From positions 43,684,260 to 43,748,259 of the forward strand of contig NC_081553.1 in the NCBI RefSeq assembly GCF_963082655.1: a DNA stretch of 64,000 bases. The letters run 5' to 3'. Made by a program: the position numbers and the translations under genes. This document shows positions 24,504-35,905 of the stretch, piece after piece (the first letter of the stretch is position 1; each line of letters starts with the position of its first letter). The notes below the pieces were generated by a model, which was given only the letters and a program-made list of their open reading frames with translations, did no database searches and was not told where the DNA came from. Source of the stretch: Stomoxys calcitrans (lineage: Eukaryota; Arthropoda; Insecta; Diptera; Muscidae).

Positions 24504-25505
24504 ATGCCACAAACCAGCAGGCGTAGTATCGCAAATAAGCGTTTAGTTTGCAGTGAGTGTAAACTAGAAATTGAAGAAAACGAAGGAACAATAGATTGCG
24601 ATAAATGCAACAAAAGCTTCCATGCAGTTTGTACGAAGTTAAACAAAAAAGAATTCAACCACCTATTAGTGCATGAAGAAGAAGAATATGTGTGTCATAT
24701 CTGCGATGGAAACAAAAGAAACAAAAATAATAACCAATCAGCCAGCAACCAAAAAAACAACAACAACGCATCCATAACAACTGAGCTAAATGCAATGCGA
24801 GAAGAGATGAGAAATCAGCTGAGTGCGATGAATGAGACCATGAATTTTATGTCGAAGCAATATGATGACATTTTGAAGAACGTAGCGGAAAACAAAAAGA
24901 AAATAGAAATTGTTCAAAAAGAAAATAAGGCGTTAAAAGCTGAAGTCGAGGTTTTAAAAACATCTGTTAAATTTCTTAATGACCAAAGGGTGCAGAATGA
25001 TTGCGTTATCACTGGTGTGAAGTCAAATGCAAACCAGTCGGCTGTGGATACAGTTGTTAAGCTTTCCACCGATGTTGGTGTTGCAATGCAGCCTGCAGCA
25101 ATTGCTGATGCTTATTTTTTGAATGGAAAAGGAGGCAGTCAAACAGTAGTCGTTAAGTTTAATTCAAAAAGTGAAAAGTCAAAACTTATGGCAATTAAAC
25201 CGAAATTAAAGGAACAAGAGGAAACCAAAAACATTTTTGTGAATGACTACTTAAGCAGAGAAACAATGAGCCTATTTAAATATGCAAAAGCTTTGAAGAG
25301 TGTGGGATTTAGAGCAGTGTACACAAGTGGATCTAGAGTTTTTGCTAAAAGAGGAGAGTTATCTAAGCCGAGATTAATTAAAAATGAAGATGATGTCGAT
25401 AAATTATTACGTGAAGCTGCAACATTTAAACCAAATCAACGACGTTCGGTTCATGTTCAAAATGTTGATGAGGGTTCAGATAATGACTATGAGTCGCCAT
25501 CCTAA
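24504..25505 (+). CDS. LINE ORF1 protein: PHD finger, coiled coil, FP/L1-ORF1-like domain
   Basis: This 333-residue nucleic-acid-binding partner of the LINE reverse transcriptase is expected to coat element RNA in an RNP. Residues C16, C19, C32, C35, H40, C43, C64 and C67 form a textbook C4HC3 PHD finger (x2, x12, x2, x4, x2, x20, x2 spacing). An Asn/Lys-rich linker follows, then a coiled coil at about residues 85-155 (KNVAENKKKIEIVQKENKAL). The C-terminal half holds a hydrophobic beta/alpha region and 'NIFVNDYLSRETMSLFKYAK', which resembles the baculovirus FP C-terminal/LINE ORF1 domain. The ATG at 24,504 is chosen because the frame upstream to 24,477 has only a TTG. The C-terminus is acidic. 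PHD-bearing ORF1s are known in CR1-like LINEs; what this finger binds is unknown. Confidence 0.9.
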   Translation: MPQTSRRSIANKRLVCSECKLEIEENEGTIDCDKCNKSFHAVCTKLNKKEFNHLLVHEEEEYVCHICDGNKRNKNNNQSASNQKNNNNASITTELNAMREEMRNQLSAMNETMNFMSKQYDDILKNVAENKKKIEIVQKENKALKAEVEVLKTSVKFLNDQRVQNDCVITGVKSNANQSAVDTVVKLSTDVGVAMQPAAIADAYFLNGKGGSQTVVVKFNSKSEKSKLMAIKPKLKEQEETKNIFVNDYLSRETMSLFKYAKALKSVGFRAVYTSGSRVFAKRGELSKPRLIKNEDDVDKLLREAATFKPNQRRSVHVQNVDEGSDNDYESPS

Positions 25506-25569
25506 AATTGGTAGATATTTAATACCTTTTTCTTAAATTTTTTGTTTAAATTAATTTCTCTATTTTATA

Positions 25570-28449
25570 ATGTCAAATAATTATTTTTCAAGCATAAATT
25601 CTTTCAATTCAGCAAGCAATTTAAATATAAATCATTTTAATATTTTATCTGTGAATATCAGAAGCATATCTTCAATTGCGAAATTTAACAAATTTCGGTC
25701 TTTAATTAGTAGCTTACGCATATTACCTGCAGTTCTTGCTGTTCAAGAGACTTGGTTTAGTAGCGATGTTGCACAAATTTACAACATACCAGGCTATAAA
25801 GTCATACATTGTTGCCGATCCGACGGATATGGTGGTACTTCGGTATTTATAAGGGAGCATCTACAAGTTTTAGACGTACAATGTGAAAGTTTGGGTTTTA
25901 TAGATTCTATTGTTTTAAAGCTAAGTGACTTTAAAATCCAAGGGAAACCTCTTGCCATCGTCTCGTATTATAAATCACCAAAATGCAACAGATTAAATTT
26001 TATGAATTTTTTGGAGAAAATACTAAATTTGTATGCTAGAAATCCAATAGTTTTTTTCGGTGATGCGAATATAGATGCACTCGATGTGTCTTTTGATGAT
26101 GTTTCCAATATGCTGCTAAATTTTGATTTGAGAAATTGTCACACTTTGGTGACGCGGCCCCATAGTAACGCAAGTCTTGACCATGTTTACACCAATGTTA
26201 GAAATCCCTTAAGTATTTATTCCGTAGAATGTAATTTGAGTGATCATAACATTATATTTTGTGCTATTGATTCCATTTATCAGATTCAAAACGCCGTACA
26301 AAATGTTTTTTCTAAATGTGATTATGAAATGTTAAAGAGATCAGCCGAAGGAAGTTTTGGATCATTTTCCTGCATCGGTGACCCATCGGTAGATGCAGAA
26401 AATTTGATAGGGCACATTCAATTGGCGATTGATAACTCAACGATTTCAAGAGATCGCAGTACATCACTTAGATCTAAAATATCTCCTTGGCTTAATGGGA
26501 ATTTACTCAAACTGATAGAATACAAGAATCGACTACTGAAACTAAGAAGAAGGGATCGGAATAATATTCGTATAAATAGTCAACTGAAAGGGATAAGCAA
26601 AGTTATTCGAAAGGCCCACAAGGAATCTATGAATAATTATTATGTTGTTAACTTAAAAAATTTCCAGAATGATTCGAAAAGAACTTGGAGATTCTTGAAT
26701 GACACTTTAGGGAGAAATTGTGAAAAGGACATTAATTTTGCTGACAGTGCTGGTAATTCTTTGGACAATGATCTGGATAAAGCTGAGATAATGAACCAAC
26801 ATTTTTTGAAGTCAGTTCAGGACTTGAAACGTGCAATTCCAGTTGAACAGTCTGATCACTTTAATTCTTTGGGTACATTGGCACACTACCAATGTTTATT
26901 CACACTGCGTTATACTACTCTTGAAGAGATTGAAATAGAAATATCAAATTTATCATTGAATAAAAGTTGTGGACATGATAGGGTCTCCTCAAAGGCGATA
27001 AAGGTATGTACTAGGAATATCGCGCCGCACCTGGTTGACATATTTAATAGCATGGTTGATACGAAAATGTATTCTGACATTTTGAAAATCCATAGGGTTA
27101 TTCCAATACCAAAGGGGAAAAAAACTCTAGGTATTAATAACTTCCGACCGATATCAGTGTTACCAGTCGTTAATAACATTTTTGAAAGGATTATTGGTCG
27201 TCAAATTTCTATATACTTCGAGACCAATAATATTCTATGTGACAATCAGTTCGGGTTCAGGAAAGGTTGTGGAACCGAGGAAGCGGTAGTCAATGTCCAA
27301 AATTATATGTGTAATTTATTGGATAAAGGTAACACCGGCGTTGTTGGTATTTTCTTCGATTTATCGAAAGCCTTCGACATGATTGAACATGACATTCTTT
27401 TGGGAAAACTGGGATATTATGGTATTTGTGGCAATGAATTAGAATTGTTTGCTTCTTATTTGCGAAATAGGAAACAATTTGTTCAGGTACAGGACTGCAA
27501 GAGTGAACTGGCTTCAGTGGATTATGGAGTGCCTCAAGGTAGTGTATTAGGCCCCCTACTGTTTTTGACATACATAAATGACCTGAATAAATTACAATTG
27601 ACCGGTAAATTATTTATGTACGCCGACGACTTGTGTTTGTTATATCCGTATAAACTAGAATCGACTGCAAGGTGCTATATAGAGCGTGATGTTGCACTTG
27701 TATTTGAATATATGCGAATCAATAGACTTTTTATTAATCGGTCGAAAACGAAATTAATACGCTTTCGTCCTCAAAGAAATTTTGAGCCAGGATTTAACAT
27801 TAGAGTTGACGGTCAAGAATTGCAGGAAGTTAACTCGATAAAATATTTGGGTATCTACTTGCAATCAAATCTCACCTGGGACATGCACATTAGATACCTA
27901 AAATCGAAACTGTCTTCCGTTATTGGTATATTGTTTAAATTTAGGTACGCCTTTGATCACAACACGAAATTTCTTTTATATCAATCCTTAATTCAAAGCC
28001 AACTGAATTATATGGCAATTATTTATGGATATAGGCAAAGTTCAGAGCTGAGGTCTTTGCAGCGACTCCAAAATAAATCTTTGAAATGTGTGGCAGGCGT
28101 GCCACTCAGTTATCCGACGCGTTCTTTATTTTGCAACCTTTTTCCCAATGTATTACCTGTACATGGTATTTATAAATTCCAAACAATTCTTTACGTTTAC
28201 AAATGTTTGAACAACATAGGTCATCATACAATTTGCTTTAGGAGAAATCAAAATTCATTTAATACGAGAAATAATCAACTTTTGCGAATACCGTTATGCC
28301 GCACGGAGACAACAAAGCAACGTATTGAATTTTCCGGCTCCAACGAATTTAATAATTTGCCAAATGCTGTTAAATCATGTACTAGAATTTCTATATTCAA
28401 GATGTTGTTAAAAGAACACATTTTATTGAACCTTGACAATCTTTTGTAA
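25570..28449 (+). CDS. LINE ORF2: AP-type endonuclease and reverse transcriptase
   Basis: The 959-residue polyprotein nicks target DNA and copies element RNA from the nicked end (target-primed reverse transcription). The N-terminal exonuclease-endonuclease-phosphatase domain (about residues 20-235) keeps N29, E60 (in QETW), Y133/Y134, D165/N167 (GDANID), D204-H205 (SLDH) and D225-H226 (SDHN). The reverse-transcriptase domain (about 505-780) has HRVIPIPKG, NNFRPISVLP, motif A FFDLSKAFD with catalytic D597, motif B GVPQGSVLGPLLF at about 653, motif C YADD at 684-687 and KYLGIYLQ. The C-terminal ~170 residues have no RNase H and no clear zinc knuckle, consistent with the CR1/Jockey group and not the I, R1 or LOA groups. 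The ATG at 25,570 lies 64 bp past the ORF1 stop. Confidence 0.95.
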   Translation: MSNNYFSSINSFNSASNLNINHFNILSVNIRSISSIAKFNKFRSLISSLRILPAVLAVQETWFSSDVAQIYNIPGYKVIHCCRSDGYGGTSVFIREHLQVLDVQCESLGFIDSIVLKLSDFKIQGKPLAIVSYYKSPKCNRLNFMNFLEKILNLYARNPIVFFGDANIDALDVSFDDVSNMLLNFDLRNCHTLVTRPHSNASLDHVYTNVRNPLSIYSVECNLSDHNIIFCAIDSIYQIQNAVQNVFSKCDYEMLKRSAEGSFGSFSCIGDPSVDAENLIGHIQLAIDNSTISRDRSTSLRSKISPWLNGNLLKLIEYKNRLLKLRRRDRNNIRINSQLKGISKVIRKAHKESMNNYYVVNLKNFQNDSKRTWRFLNDTLGRNCEKDINFADSAGNSLDNDLDKAEIMNQHFLKSVQDLKRAIPVEQSDHFNSLGTLAHYQCLFTLRYTTLEEIEIEISNLSLNKSCGHDRVSSKAIKVCTRNIAPHLVDIFNSMVDTKMYSDILKIHRVIPIPKGKKTLGINNFRPISVLPVVNNIFERIIGRQISIYFETNNILCDNQFGFRKGCGTEEAVVNVQNYMCNLLDKGNTGVVGIFFDLSKAFDMIEHDILLGKLGYYGICGNELELFASYLRNRKQFVQVQDCKSELASVDYGVPQGSVLGPLLFLTYINDLNKLQLTGKLFMYADDLCLLYPYKLESTARCYIERDVALVFEYMRINRLFINRSKTKLIRFRPQRNFEPGFNIRVDGQELQEVNSIKYLGIYLQSNLTWDMHIRYLKSKLSSVIGILFKFRYAFDHNTKFLLYQSLIQSQLNYMAIIYGYRQSSELRSLQRLQNKSLKCVAGVPLSYPTRSLFCNLFPNVLPVHGIYKFQTILYVYKCLNNIGHHTICFRRNQNSFNTRNNQLLRIPLCRTETTKQRIEFSGSNEFNNLPNAVKSCTRISIFKMLLKEHILLNLDNLL

Positions 28450-28656
28450 ACAATTCGGTAATAAACTATGCTTCTGGTATATAAATAATCATATAAAAAC
28501 TCATTTCGTATAACTTTGCTTCACTATATATATATGCAAGATTTTCTTTTGTCTTTAAAATATGTATAAACATAAAAAAATTTTCATTATTTTGTAAGAA
28601 CCAGCCAACTAGCCTCTGTAATGCCTTTTGGCGCTGAGGCACTAATATAATTTTGT

Positions 28657-28683
28657 AATAAATATATTTAATGAATTAATAAA
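28657..28683 (+). promoter_or_regulatory. LINE polyadenylation signals
   Basis: AATAAA occurs at 28,657-28,662 and again at 28,678-28,683, immediately before the 32-base A tail (28,685-28,716). Confidence 0.75.
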
Positions 28684-28717
<34 letters not shown>

Positions 28718-28721
<4 letters not shown>

Positions 28722-30960
28722 GAGAAGTTAAGTTCGGCGGAATACCTTATGACCTATAGCAGCTATATCGAAATATGATCCGATTTGGACCAAATACTAA
28801 TAAGTACAAGTAATTGTTCAATTGTTTACAACAAAATATTGATCTGTTTAGTAGATCTATCTAAAAATAAACCGATCTAAACCATATACGACATGGATGT
28901 CGAAAAGTTTAACATAAGTCACTGTGTCAAATTTCAGTGAAATCGGACTATAAATGCGCATATTATGGGGGCCAAGGCTTCAAATCGAGATATCGGTCTA
29001 TATGACAGCTATATCCTAATCTGGACCGATTTGGGCCGAGTTGCAGAAAAACGTCGAAAAGCCTACCACAACTCACTGTCCCCAATTTCGGCGAAACCGC
29101 AACATCGGACAATAAATGCACCTTTTATGGGCCCAATACCTTAAATCGAGAGATCGGTCTATATGGCAACTATATCCAAATCTGGACCGATCTAGGCCAA
29201 ATTGCAGAAAGATGTTAAGGGGACTAACACAACTCACTGTTCGGCGACATCGGACAATAAATGCGCCTTTTATGGGCCCAAGACCTTAAATCGAGAGATC
29301 GGTCTATATGGCAACTATATCCAAATCTGGACCGATTTAGGCCAAATAGCAGAAAGATGTCAAGGGGCCTAACGCAACTCACTGTCTCAAATTTCAGCAA
29401 AATTGGATAATAAATGTGGCTTTTATGGGCCTAAGACCCTAAATCGGCGGATCGGTCTATATGGCAGCTATATCTAAATATAGTCCAATCTGAACCATAT
29501 TTGGGTGAGATGTTGGTAGGCCTAAAACTACACACTATGTTAAATTTCAGCAAAATCGGATAAAAAATAAAGTTTTTATGCGCTTCAGACCCTTTATCGG
29601 GAGATCGGTCTATGGGCAGCTATATCTAAATATAGTCCGATGTGAACCATATTTGGGTCAGATGCTGATAGGCCTAAAACTACACACAATGTTAAATTTC
29701 AGCAAAATCGGATAAAAAATAAAGCTTTTATGGGCTTCAGACCCTTTATCGGGAGATTGGTCTATGTGGCAGCTACATCTAAATATAGTCCGATCTGAAC
29801 CATATTTGGGTCCTACGTTAGGAGACCTTAGAGTACTCACCGTTTTAAATTTCAGGGAAATCAGTTAAGAAAAAAAGCTTTTATGGTCTTCAGACCCTTT
29901 TTCGGGAGACGGGTCTATATGGTGGCTATATCTAAGTACAGTCCGATCTGAACCATATTTAGGTCAGATGTCGGGAGCCTTGAAATAACCCACTGTTGCA
30001 AATTTCAGCGAAATCTGGTAATAAATAATGCTTTTATGGCCTTCAGACCCTTTATCGGGAGATCGGTCTATATGGCAGCTATATCTAAATATAGTCCAAT
30101 GTGAACCATATTTGGGTCGGATGTCAGAAGACTTAATACAAGTCACTGTGTAAAATTTCGACGAAATCGGGTAATAAATAAAACTTTTATGAGCTTCAGA
30201 CCCTTAATCAGTAAATCGGTCTATATGACACCGATATCTAAATATACTCTAATTCAAACCATATTTGAGTCGGATGTCGGGATGCTTAGAACAAGTCCCC
30301 GTTTCAAATTTCAGTGAAATCGGGTAACTCAGTTATAAAAATTTCAGCGAAATCGGGTAATAAATAAAGCTTTTATGGGCTTCAGACCTTTTATCGGGAG
30401 ATCGGTCTATATGGTAGCTATATCTAAATATAGTCCGATCTGAACCATATTTGGGTCAGTTGTCGGGAAGCCTTAAGCTACTCACTGTTTCAAATTTTAG
30501 CAAAATTGGATGAAAAATTAGACCCTTTATCGGAAAATCGGTCTATATATAGCAGCTATATCCAAATATTGTCCGATTTAAGCCAAAAAATAACTCCAAA
30601 GAAAGGAATGGCTAACAAAGTAATTATCCCTTAAGGCAAAGTTTCTAAAACATAAAAAAATTTTAAAGAATCGGGTAACTCAGTTATAAAAATTTCAGCG
30701 AAATCTGGTAATAAATAAAGCTTTTATGGGCTTCAGACCCTTTATCGGGAGATCGGTCTATATGGTAGCTATAGCTAAATATAGTCCGATCTGAACCATA
30801 TTTGGGTCAGTTGTCGGGAAGCCTTAAGCTATTCACTGTTTAAAATTTCAGCAAAATTGGATGAAAAATTAAACCCTTTATCGGAAAATCGGTCTATATA
30901 TAGCAGCTATATCCAAATATGGTCCGATTTAAGCTAAAAAATAACTCCAAAGAAAGGAAT
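28718..30960. mobile_element. Family D repeat, many ~152-bp monomers
   Basis: It starts with a decayed family terminus ('gttaagttcggcggaatacc') right after the LINE tail. Monomers with 'gatcggtctatatggcagct' and 'atatagtccgatctgaacca' recur about every 152 bp between 29,450 and 30,220. The 3' part is duplicated (separate entry). It is non-coding. It may be the other side of the repeat interrupted by the LINE, but the flanks belong to different subfamilies (C and D). Confidence 0.65.
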
Positions 30961-31020
30961 GCCAAACAAAGTAGTTTTCTCTTAAGGCAAAGTTTTTAAA
31001 ACATTAAAAAATTTTTAAAG
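30326..31020 (+). repeat. Tandem duplication, ~351-bp unit, two copies
   Basis: The segment beginning 'aactcagttataaaaatttc' at 30,326 recurs at about 30,677 with the same internal order ('gcttttatgggcttcagacc', 'tatatatagcagctatatcc', 'ataactccaaagaaaggaat'). The copies differ by scattered substitutions. Confidence 0.8.
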
Positions 31021-31985
31021 AATTTCATTTAAATCCAAAATTTATGAATTTAAATTTTTAGAAAAAATTATTTTACTTCTTGCAAAGCTAAATTTTCAAG
31101 AAGGTGTAAGAACTCTCCTTATTCTAAATGGTTTTGGTTCTTTATGTTGCAACTGCTCTTTTTCGCCGTGTAATCTTCTTCTCTCGTTTAAAAAACTTTT
31201 TAGAGTATCAGTTTTTTTCAATTTCTTAACAAAAAAAAAAAAAAACAAACAATGGCTAGACTATGTTGGCCATCACTAATGTTGTAGGCCCCATCATCAT
31301 CATGGTCTTCCTCCATTGGCCATAGTCGCCTTTTATCCGCAGGATTGTATTGTTTGTTATGTGCCTTAGTTTCCTTTCATCCGTTCCACTTGCCGTGTGG
31401 AAATAAGCAGAGCCGCCTGATATCACTATTACACACACACACACACACATGCACACAGAGTATGAGAGATGTTGCCTTCTTGGTGTGCCGCCTTACTTTC
31501 CTCTCGTTTTTTTTAAGAGTCCCTTCTTCGTTTGGTTGTTTGTTCCATAATATTTACTTTGGCAAATTACATGCATGCAACATGTGGCTATTTGGCTTTA
31601 GATGCCATTGCCATTGCTGTTGCATACAATAAACATTAAAATTTATGACTTTTTATGGAATGTTTATTTGTTGATGATGGCATACGTTGTGGTGATGGTG
31701 ATATGTTGGATCTTGGATTTCTTTTTAAAGAGTTCAGTTCTTTTTTTCGGAAACTGTGAAAATCAATCTGACCGCCATCACTTCAGACACTGATTGGAGT
31801 GGAGGATTCTCTGCAGATTAAAACAATTTATTAGGGGACAATTTTTCTAAACGCATTTTTCCACAATGGCTTGAAGGACTAGGTGATTTGCATGAGGCTC
31901 TAGCTGATTTGCATTGAATATTCCATTTAGAAAAGGAAATGAGGAAATAAATATTCTTCCCTGGAAAAAAGCACTTTGCATGCTA
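31021..31985. other. Non-repetitive stretch with an (AC)n microsatellite
   Basis: A dinucleotide (AC)n run spans 31,431-31,449. Otherwise no gene or named repeat was seen. Confidence 0.45.
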
Positions 31986-31989
31986 TATG

Positions 31990-33396
31990 TGCTTATATAT
32001 ATAAATCAATTTGTGTTTGTTTGTTGATTTTTTCACTGATAGTGCATAATGACCTGGTGAAAATAGGGTACTACATTTTTTGATATCTGAAGGGGGAGCG
32101 GACCCTCCCCCTTATACTAAATTGCAGAAACGCCAGAATTTGGAGATGGGTGGTGCAATTTAAGCGAAATTTTGTGTGCTCTCTTATAGTAAACTACCAA
32201 CAAAAATTTGGTATCCAAATTTCGAACGTGGTACCTAGGGGGGGGGGGGGGGGGGGCGCCCCACCCCAAAACCCACCAAATACATATATCGATCATTCAC
32301 GACAATATGGGACTCAAATGAAAGATAATTAAGATTCGAAAACGTATCTGATATCCAATTGTCAGACCAAGTGTTTGGGAGACCACCCCAACCCCCAAAA
32401 CACCGCCAAATCGGACATATTTACCGACCATGGCAATATGGGACTCAACTGAAAGGTATTTGCGAGTAAAATACGAATCTGATATCCAAATTTGGGACAA
32501 AGTTTCTGGGGGTCCACTCCTTCCTCAAAACACCCCCCAAAATAGTACTTATTTACTGACCATGGCAATATGGGGCTTAAATAAAAGGTATTTGAGTGTA
32601 GAATACGAATGTGATATCCAGATGTGGGACCAAGTGTTTGAGGGGCCGCCCTGAGAACATCCCCCAAAGAAGACAAATTTACGACCACAGCAATATGGGG
32701 CTCAGGTCTTTGGAAATAAAACACGAATCTGATATCAATGTTCGGGAGAAGTGTATATGGGGCCAACTCACCCCCACAACACCACCTAAATTTCAGTGCT
32801 TAGAAATTGGCCACCCCACTCCCCAAAATACCTCTAAATCGGGCATATTTACCAACCACGTCAATGTGGGGCTTCAATGAAAGGAATTCGAGGGTAGAGC
32901 AAGTATTGATACCCACTTTCGGGACCAATTTTCTGGAGGTTTACTCCTTTCCCAAAATACTCCACAAACAGCAATTCTTTACTAACCATTGTAATATGGG
33001 GTTCAAATAAAGGAATTCGGGAGTAGAATACGAATTTGATATTCAAATGTAGGACCATGTATTTAAGGCATCACCCCTTCCACAAAACACCCCACATACC
33101 AATTTGTGGCTTAAATGAAAGGTATTTGAGATTAGAAAACGAATTTGATAATCAATTTTGGGAGCATGTGTTTGGGGGACGCCTCATCCTGTAAACTCCC
33201 CTCAAAACCAATGGCAATATGGGGTTTAAATAAAAGGTATTTAAGAGAAGAGCACGATGCTGATATTTTTTCAGCGCCAAGTGTGGTTTTTCACTAAAAG
33301 CTCTTTAATTGTCGAAAATAAATATTCCAAGGAACATTTTGTTCCATATAAAGTAAAAGAAGGCGCAGCGGAACGGACCCGGTCCAGCTAGTCTAC
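31990..33396 (+). mobile_element. Family E (Helitron-like) element, plus orientation
   Basis: The 5' end 'cttatatatataaatcaatt' plus 'gtgtttgtttgttg' matches the element at 13,849. About nine modules of ~110-130 bp follow ('atggcaatatgggactcaac', 'gatatccaaatttggg'). The 3' end has the perfect palindrome GGACCCGGTCC, then AG and CTAG followed by T. It contains a 19-base G run at 32,238-32,256. ORFs here are repeat artefacts. Confidence 0.65.
32238..32256 (+). repeat. G19 homopolymer
   Basis: Nineteen consecutive G within a family E module that elsewhere reads 'cctagggggg'. The length may be affected by sequencing or assembly of homopolymers. Confidence 0.85.
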
Positions 33397-33899
33397 TATA
33401 AAAAGTCTCCCTCTGTTCGGTAAACTCCGTCTCTGGTATCACTTTAACAACAATGAATAAAGAGCGAATGCCCTTTTGCCCACAAAACTCTCTTTTCGGA
33501 CTCTTTTCGGCAATGAAAGGCAGAGTGACTCTCCTAGGCACTCCTTAGGCATGCGATGCACAAGTTGATGAGGACGGGCTGAATTTCACGAGAACCTTCT
33601 AAATATATTCGTCTGTGTAGCTCCTGCGCTGGTGGAGTCTAAAGAGGCAGGCTTTCCAAATCGTCAGCTATTTCTTAGACCTTACAGCATGTGGAAATCA
33701 CACCGGGAAATATACCACACGTCTTCCGGCAGGGCAAAACAGAACATTCTTTCGACTTTGCGATTATTGTTATTGTTGAATCGGTTTGTACCCAAATCGC
33801 GGTTAGAGCATAAGCTCAGCGTGGAGTTGCGTTTTCAACCGGGTGCCGTGACCCATAGATCGGAAGGAATTTTAGGTAGTGCTCCGCTCCTAACTAAGG
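33397..33899. other. Unrecognised sequence between the E element and the gag relic
   Basis: Short open frames only. Part may be decayed LTR-retrotransposon sequence downstream of the gag relic on the minus strand, but no protease or polymerase motif could be identified. Confidence 0.35.
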
Positions 33900-34440
33900 A
33901 GGTGAACACGCCCAAATACGTGGGATCAAATTGGTACTCATGTGTGGGTTACCACATGTGGGGGCAGTTGGTAGACGCATTGTATTCACCCTTGGGCCTC
34001 GCAGGTTTGGGCCGTGATGGCAGGCATTTGCGTTAAACACGACATTCGTGTGTTGAATCGGCGTGTTGTACACTGAGGCGGCAGCCCATGCCGATGAAGG
34101 ACTCCATCGGGTCAATCCGCTACGTATAACCGGCTGCCATGGGATTGCGATTGTCCTCATGTAGTTGTTCAAACAATCGGACGAGCATGAAAGTCCTCTT
34201 TTGAACTCTGCCAGCTGCGTCATGCCCGATAATTATTCCAGTAACATAACAGCACCCTGTTTCGCAGCATCTCGGGCATAATTTTCGCGAGAACATCAAT
34301 ATCTGTGTCATAGATCTGCGAAAGCTCTTCCATGTGGTTGGCAAATTCTAAGGGTTCCCTTTCCTTCCTTGTCGACGGGTTAAACGTAGTTTTCCCGGAC
34401 CTCGTCGGATCTCTGAGCAACCGTCTGGTGCCGGCGGGGT
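33900..34440 (-). pseudogene. Decayed LTR-retrotransposon gag, minus strand
   Basis: On the minus strand about 34,420-34,220 reads a peptide with EFANHMEELSQIYDTDIDVL, then AKIMPEMLRNRVLLCYWNNYRA. This pattern (short helices, 'PE(L/M)LxxxxxxxWxxN') matches insect Ty3/gypsy-type Gag capsid regions. Frameshifts and stops break it at about 34,220. Further along the minus strand (to 33,900) Cys/His-containing fragments could be a ruined zinc knuckle, but this is weak. No pol follows. It lies on the same strand as, and in the expected order with, the primer-binding-site-like repeats at 36-47 kb. Confidence 0.5.
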
Positions 34441-34449
34441 CTTGGGTCT

Positions 34450-35905
34450 TATTGGATGAAGTCTTGATTGGATGAGGCCAACGGGGCAGGAGTCTTCATT
34501 GAATTCTTTACAATTATTGAAGCTATTAGACAGGTAAGGCTTCTTTCAGGCGGTGATCCTTACGGTTCTAAAGGCACTGGACACGATGTCAATACGGGAG
34601 CATCAGCCCAATCACACTGTCACGATATTTGTGGCAATAGCAGGTCAAAATTGATTAGAAATCAAAAGAGCTTCTTTGACCCATGGAAAAAGCTGTCAGG
34701 CTCTGCAGGTTCCCGGAATATCAAGGTGTAAAGGGGAACGAAGCGAAAGACTTAACCCGCCGGGACCGTCTTGAGACGCGTTTGAGTCTTGATTGGATGA
34801 GGCTAACGGGGCAGGAGTCTTCATTGAATTCTGTACAATTATTGAGGCTATTAGACGGGTGAAGCTTCTTTTAGGCGGAGGCACTTGAGGTTCTTGAGCA
34901 CTGCACACAATGCGGAAGCATCAGCTCGATCACACTTTCGTGATATCTGTGGATAGTGAGGCGGCGCTGAAGGCTCTGGCGTCGAACCATGCGAAGTCAA
35001 GATAGGATAGAAGGGAAAGGCTGTCAGGCTCTGCTGGTTCCTGGACTCTCAAGGTGCCACGGAAAACTAAGCGGCCGACTGGAGCTGGATGTTTCGTTGA
35101 TTAGCACGAACGCAGCCAGGCTTTTATTCTAGCGGGCCAATATAGAATTACAAAACAAAAAAAGGACGTAAGCGCACTTCTACTCGAAAAGTAGGAATTT
35201 TGGGGGGTGGTCGGGCCCGCCTGCGAGGCTACCTCCCTGCTGATAAGCACATATCATGCTACGGAATTAGCAATCACAATACTGTGCGGGCTTCTCGGTA
35301 GGGTTGATACCTTCTAAGATGAGCGCTACCAAGGCAAAGGCCTTGTGGTTGAATATTTCAGAACAGGCTGTCGCTTTTTTGGGGCTGAAGAAGTATGGCT
35401 TACAACTGCTGATAGGAGTACTGACTGGTCATTGTAGCGTAAGGTCCTTGACGTCGCGCTGGGCGCAGGGAGAGACTGAGTTCTCCAGGGCGAGGAGGAG
35501 TTTCCAATGGTCGAGCACATTTATGGCGCTGTCGAGCAATTGCGATGAGAAGATGCAAGGTAATGGGGGGAACACCTCCCTCCTCTTGCGATGAGAAGAT
35601 GCAAGGTAATGGGTGAACACCTCCCTCCTCTTGCCATTCTGGAGTTCTGTAGAGGCCTACATTGGCTGACTAAACCATAATCTCTTACTGAGGGTTTCTT
35701 CTTGTTTTGTCTCAGTCCCCACATTTTTGTCTTGGTTTAAAATTTTTTATCGTTTTTTTGGTGTCTTGGATCGGGCTATGACATATCTTGGTCTTCTTTT
35801 TTTCCTACCTTCTTCTAGGCGCACTCAATGGACCTAAGGTCTCCGAGTGAAGCAGCTTTTAACGGAGATTGCTAGTCGCGTGCCCTCCAACGTAACCTAA
35901 GGAAA
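34450..35905 (+). pseudogene. LINE relic: RNase H and C-terminal region, plus strand
   Basis: Fragments in shifting frames read LDEANGAGVFIEF (RNase H start-like), SVDSEAALKALASNHAKSR (RNase H second-Asp region), GLKKYGLQLLIGVLTGHCSV (the conserved 'LL.G.LTGH' block before the C-terminal zinc finger) and EEEFPMVEHIYGAVEQL (counterpart of 'E.VEHLL..C'). Order and strand are those of an RNase H-bearing I/R1/LOA-type LINE 3' end. It is shattered by stops, and the RNase H part is duplicated (34,455 and 34,783, ~325 bp apart). A second ~46-bp duplication lies at 35,541-35,632. The end 'cgtaacctaa' resembles such LINE tails. Confidence 0.6.

Larger units (their letters stand above)
24416..28716 (+). 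mobile_element. Non-LTR retrotransposon (LINE), apparently intact, CR1/Jockey group
   Basis: This ~4.3-kb element comprises a short 5' UTR (~88 bp), ORF1 (24,504-25,505), a 64-bp spacer, ORF2 (25,570-28,449), a ~235-bp 3' UTR with two AATAAA signals and a 32-base poly(A) tail. Neither ORF has a frameshift or internal stop, and all endonuclease and reverse-transcriptase motifs are present, so it may be young. It inserted at the microsatellite edge of a family C repeat; repeat-like sequence resumes after the tail. A clear target-site duplication was not found. The exact 5' boundary is inferred from the end of the C homology. Confidence 0.9.

Noticed and set aside
34696..34908. Minus-strand continuation of the gag relic
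   Set aside because: The minus-strand frame here mirrors plus-strand RNase H-like fragments, which are duplicated and fit a LINE better. The gag call is limited to 33,900-34,440.
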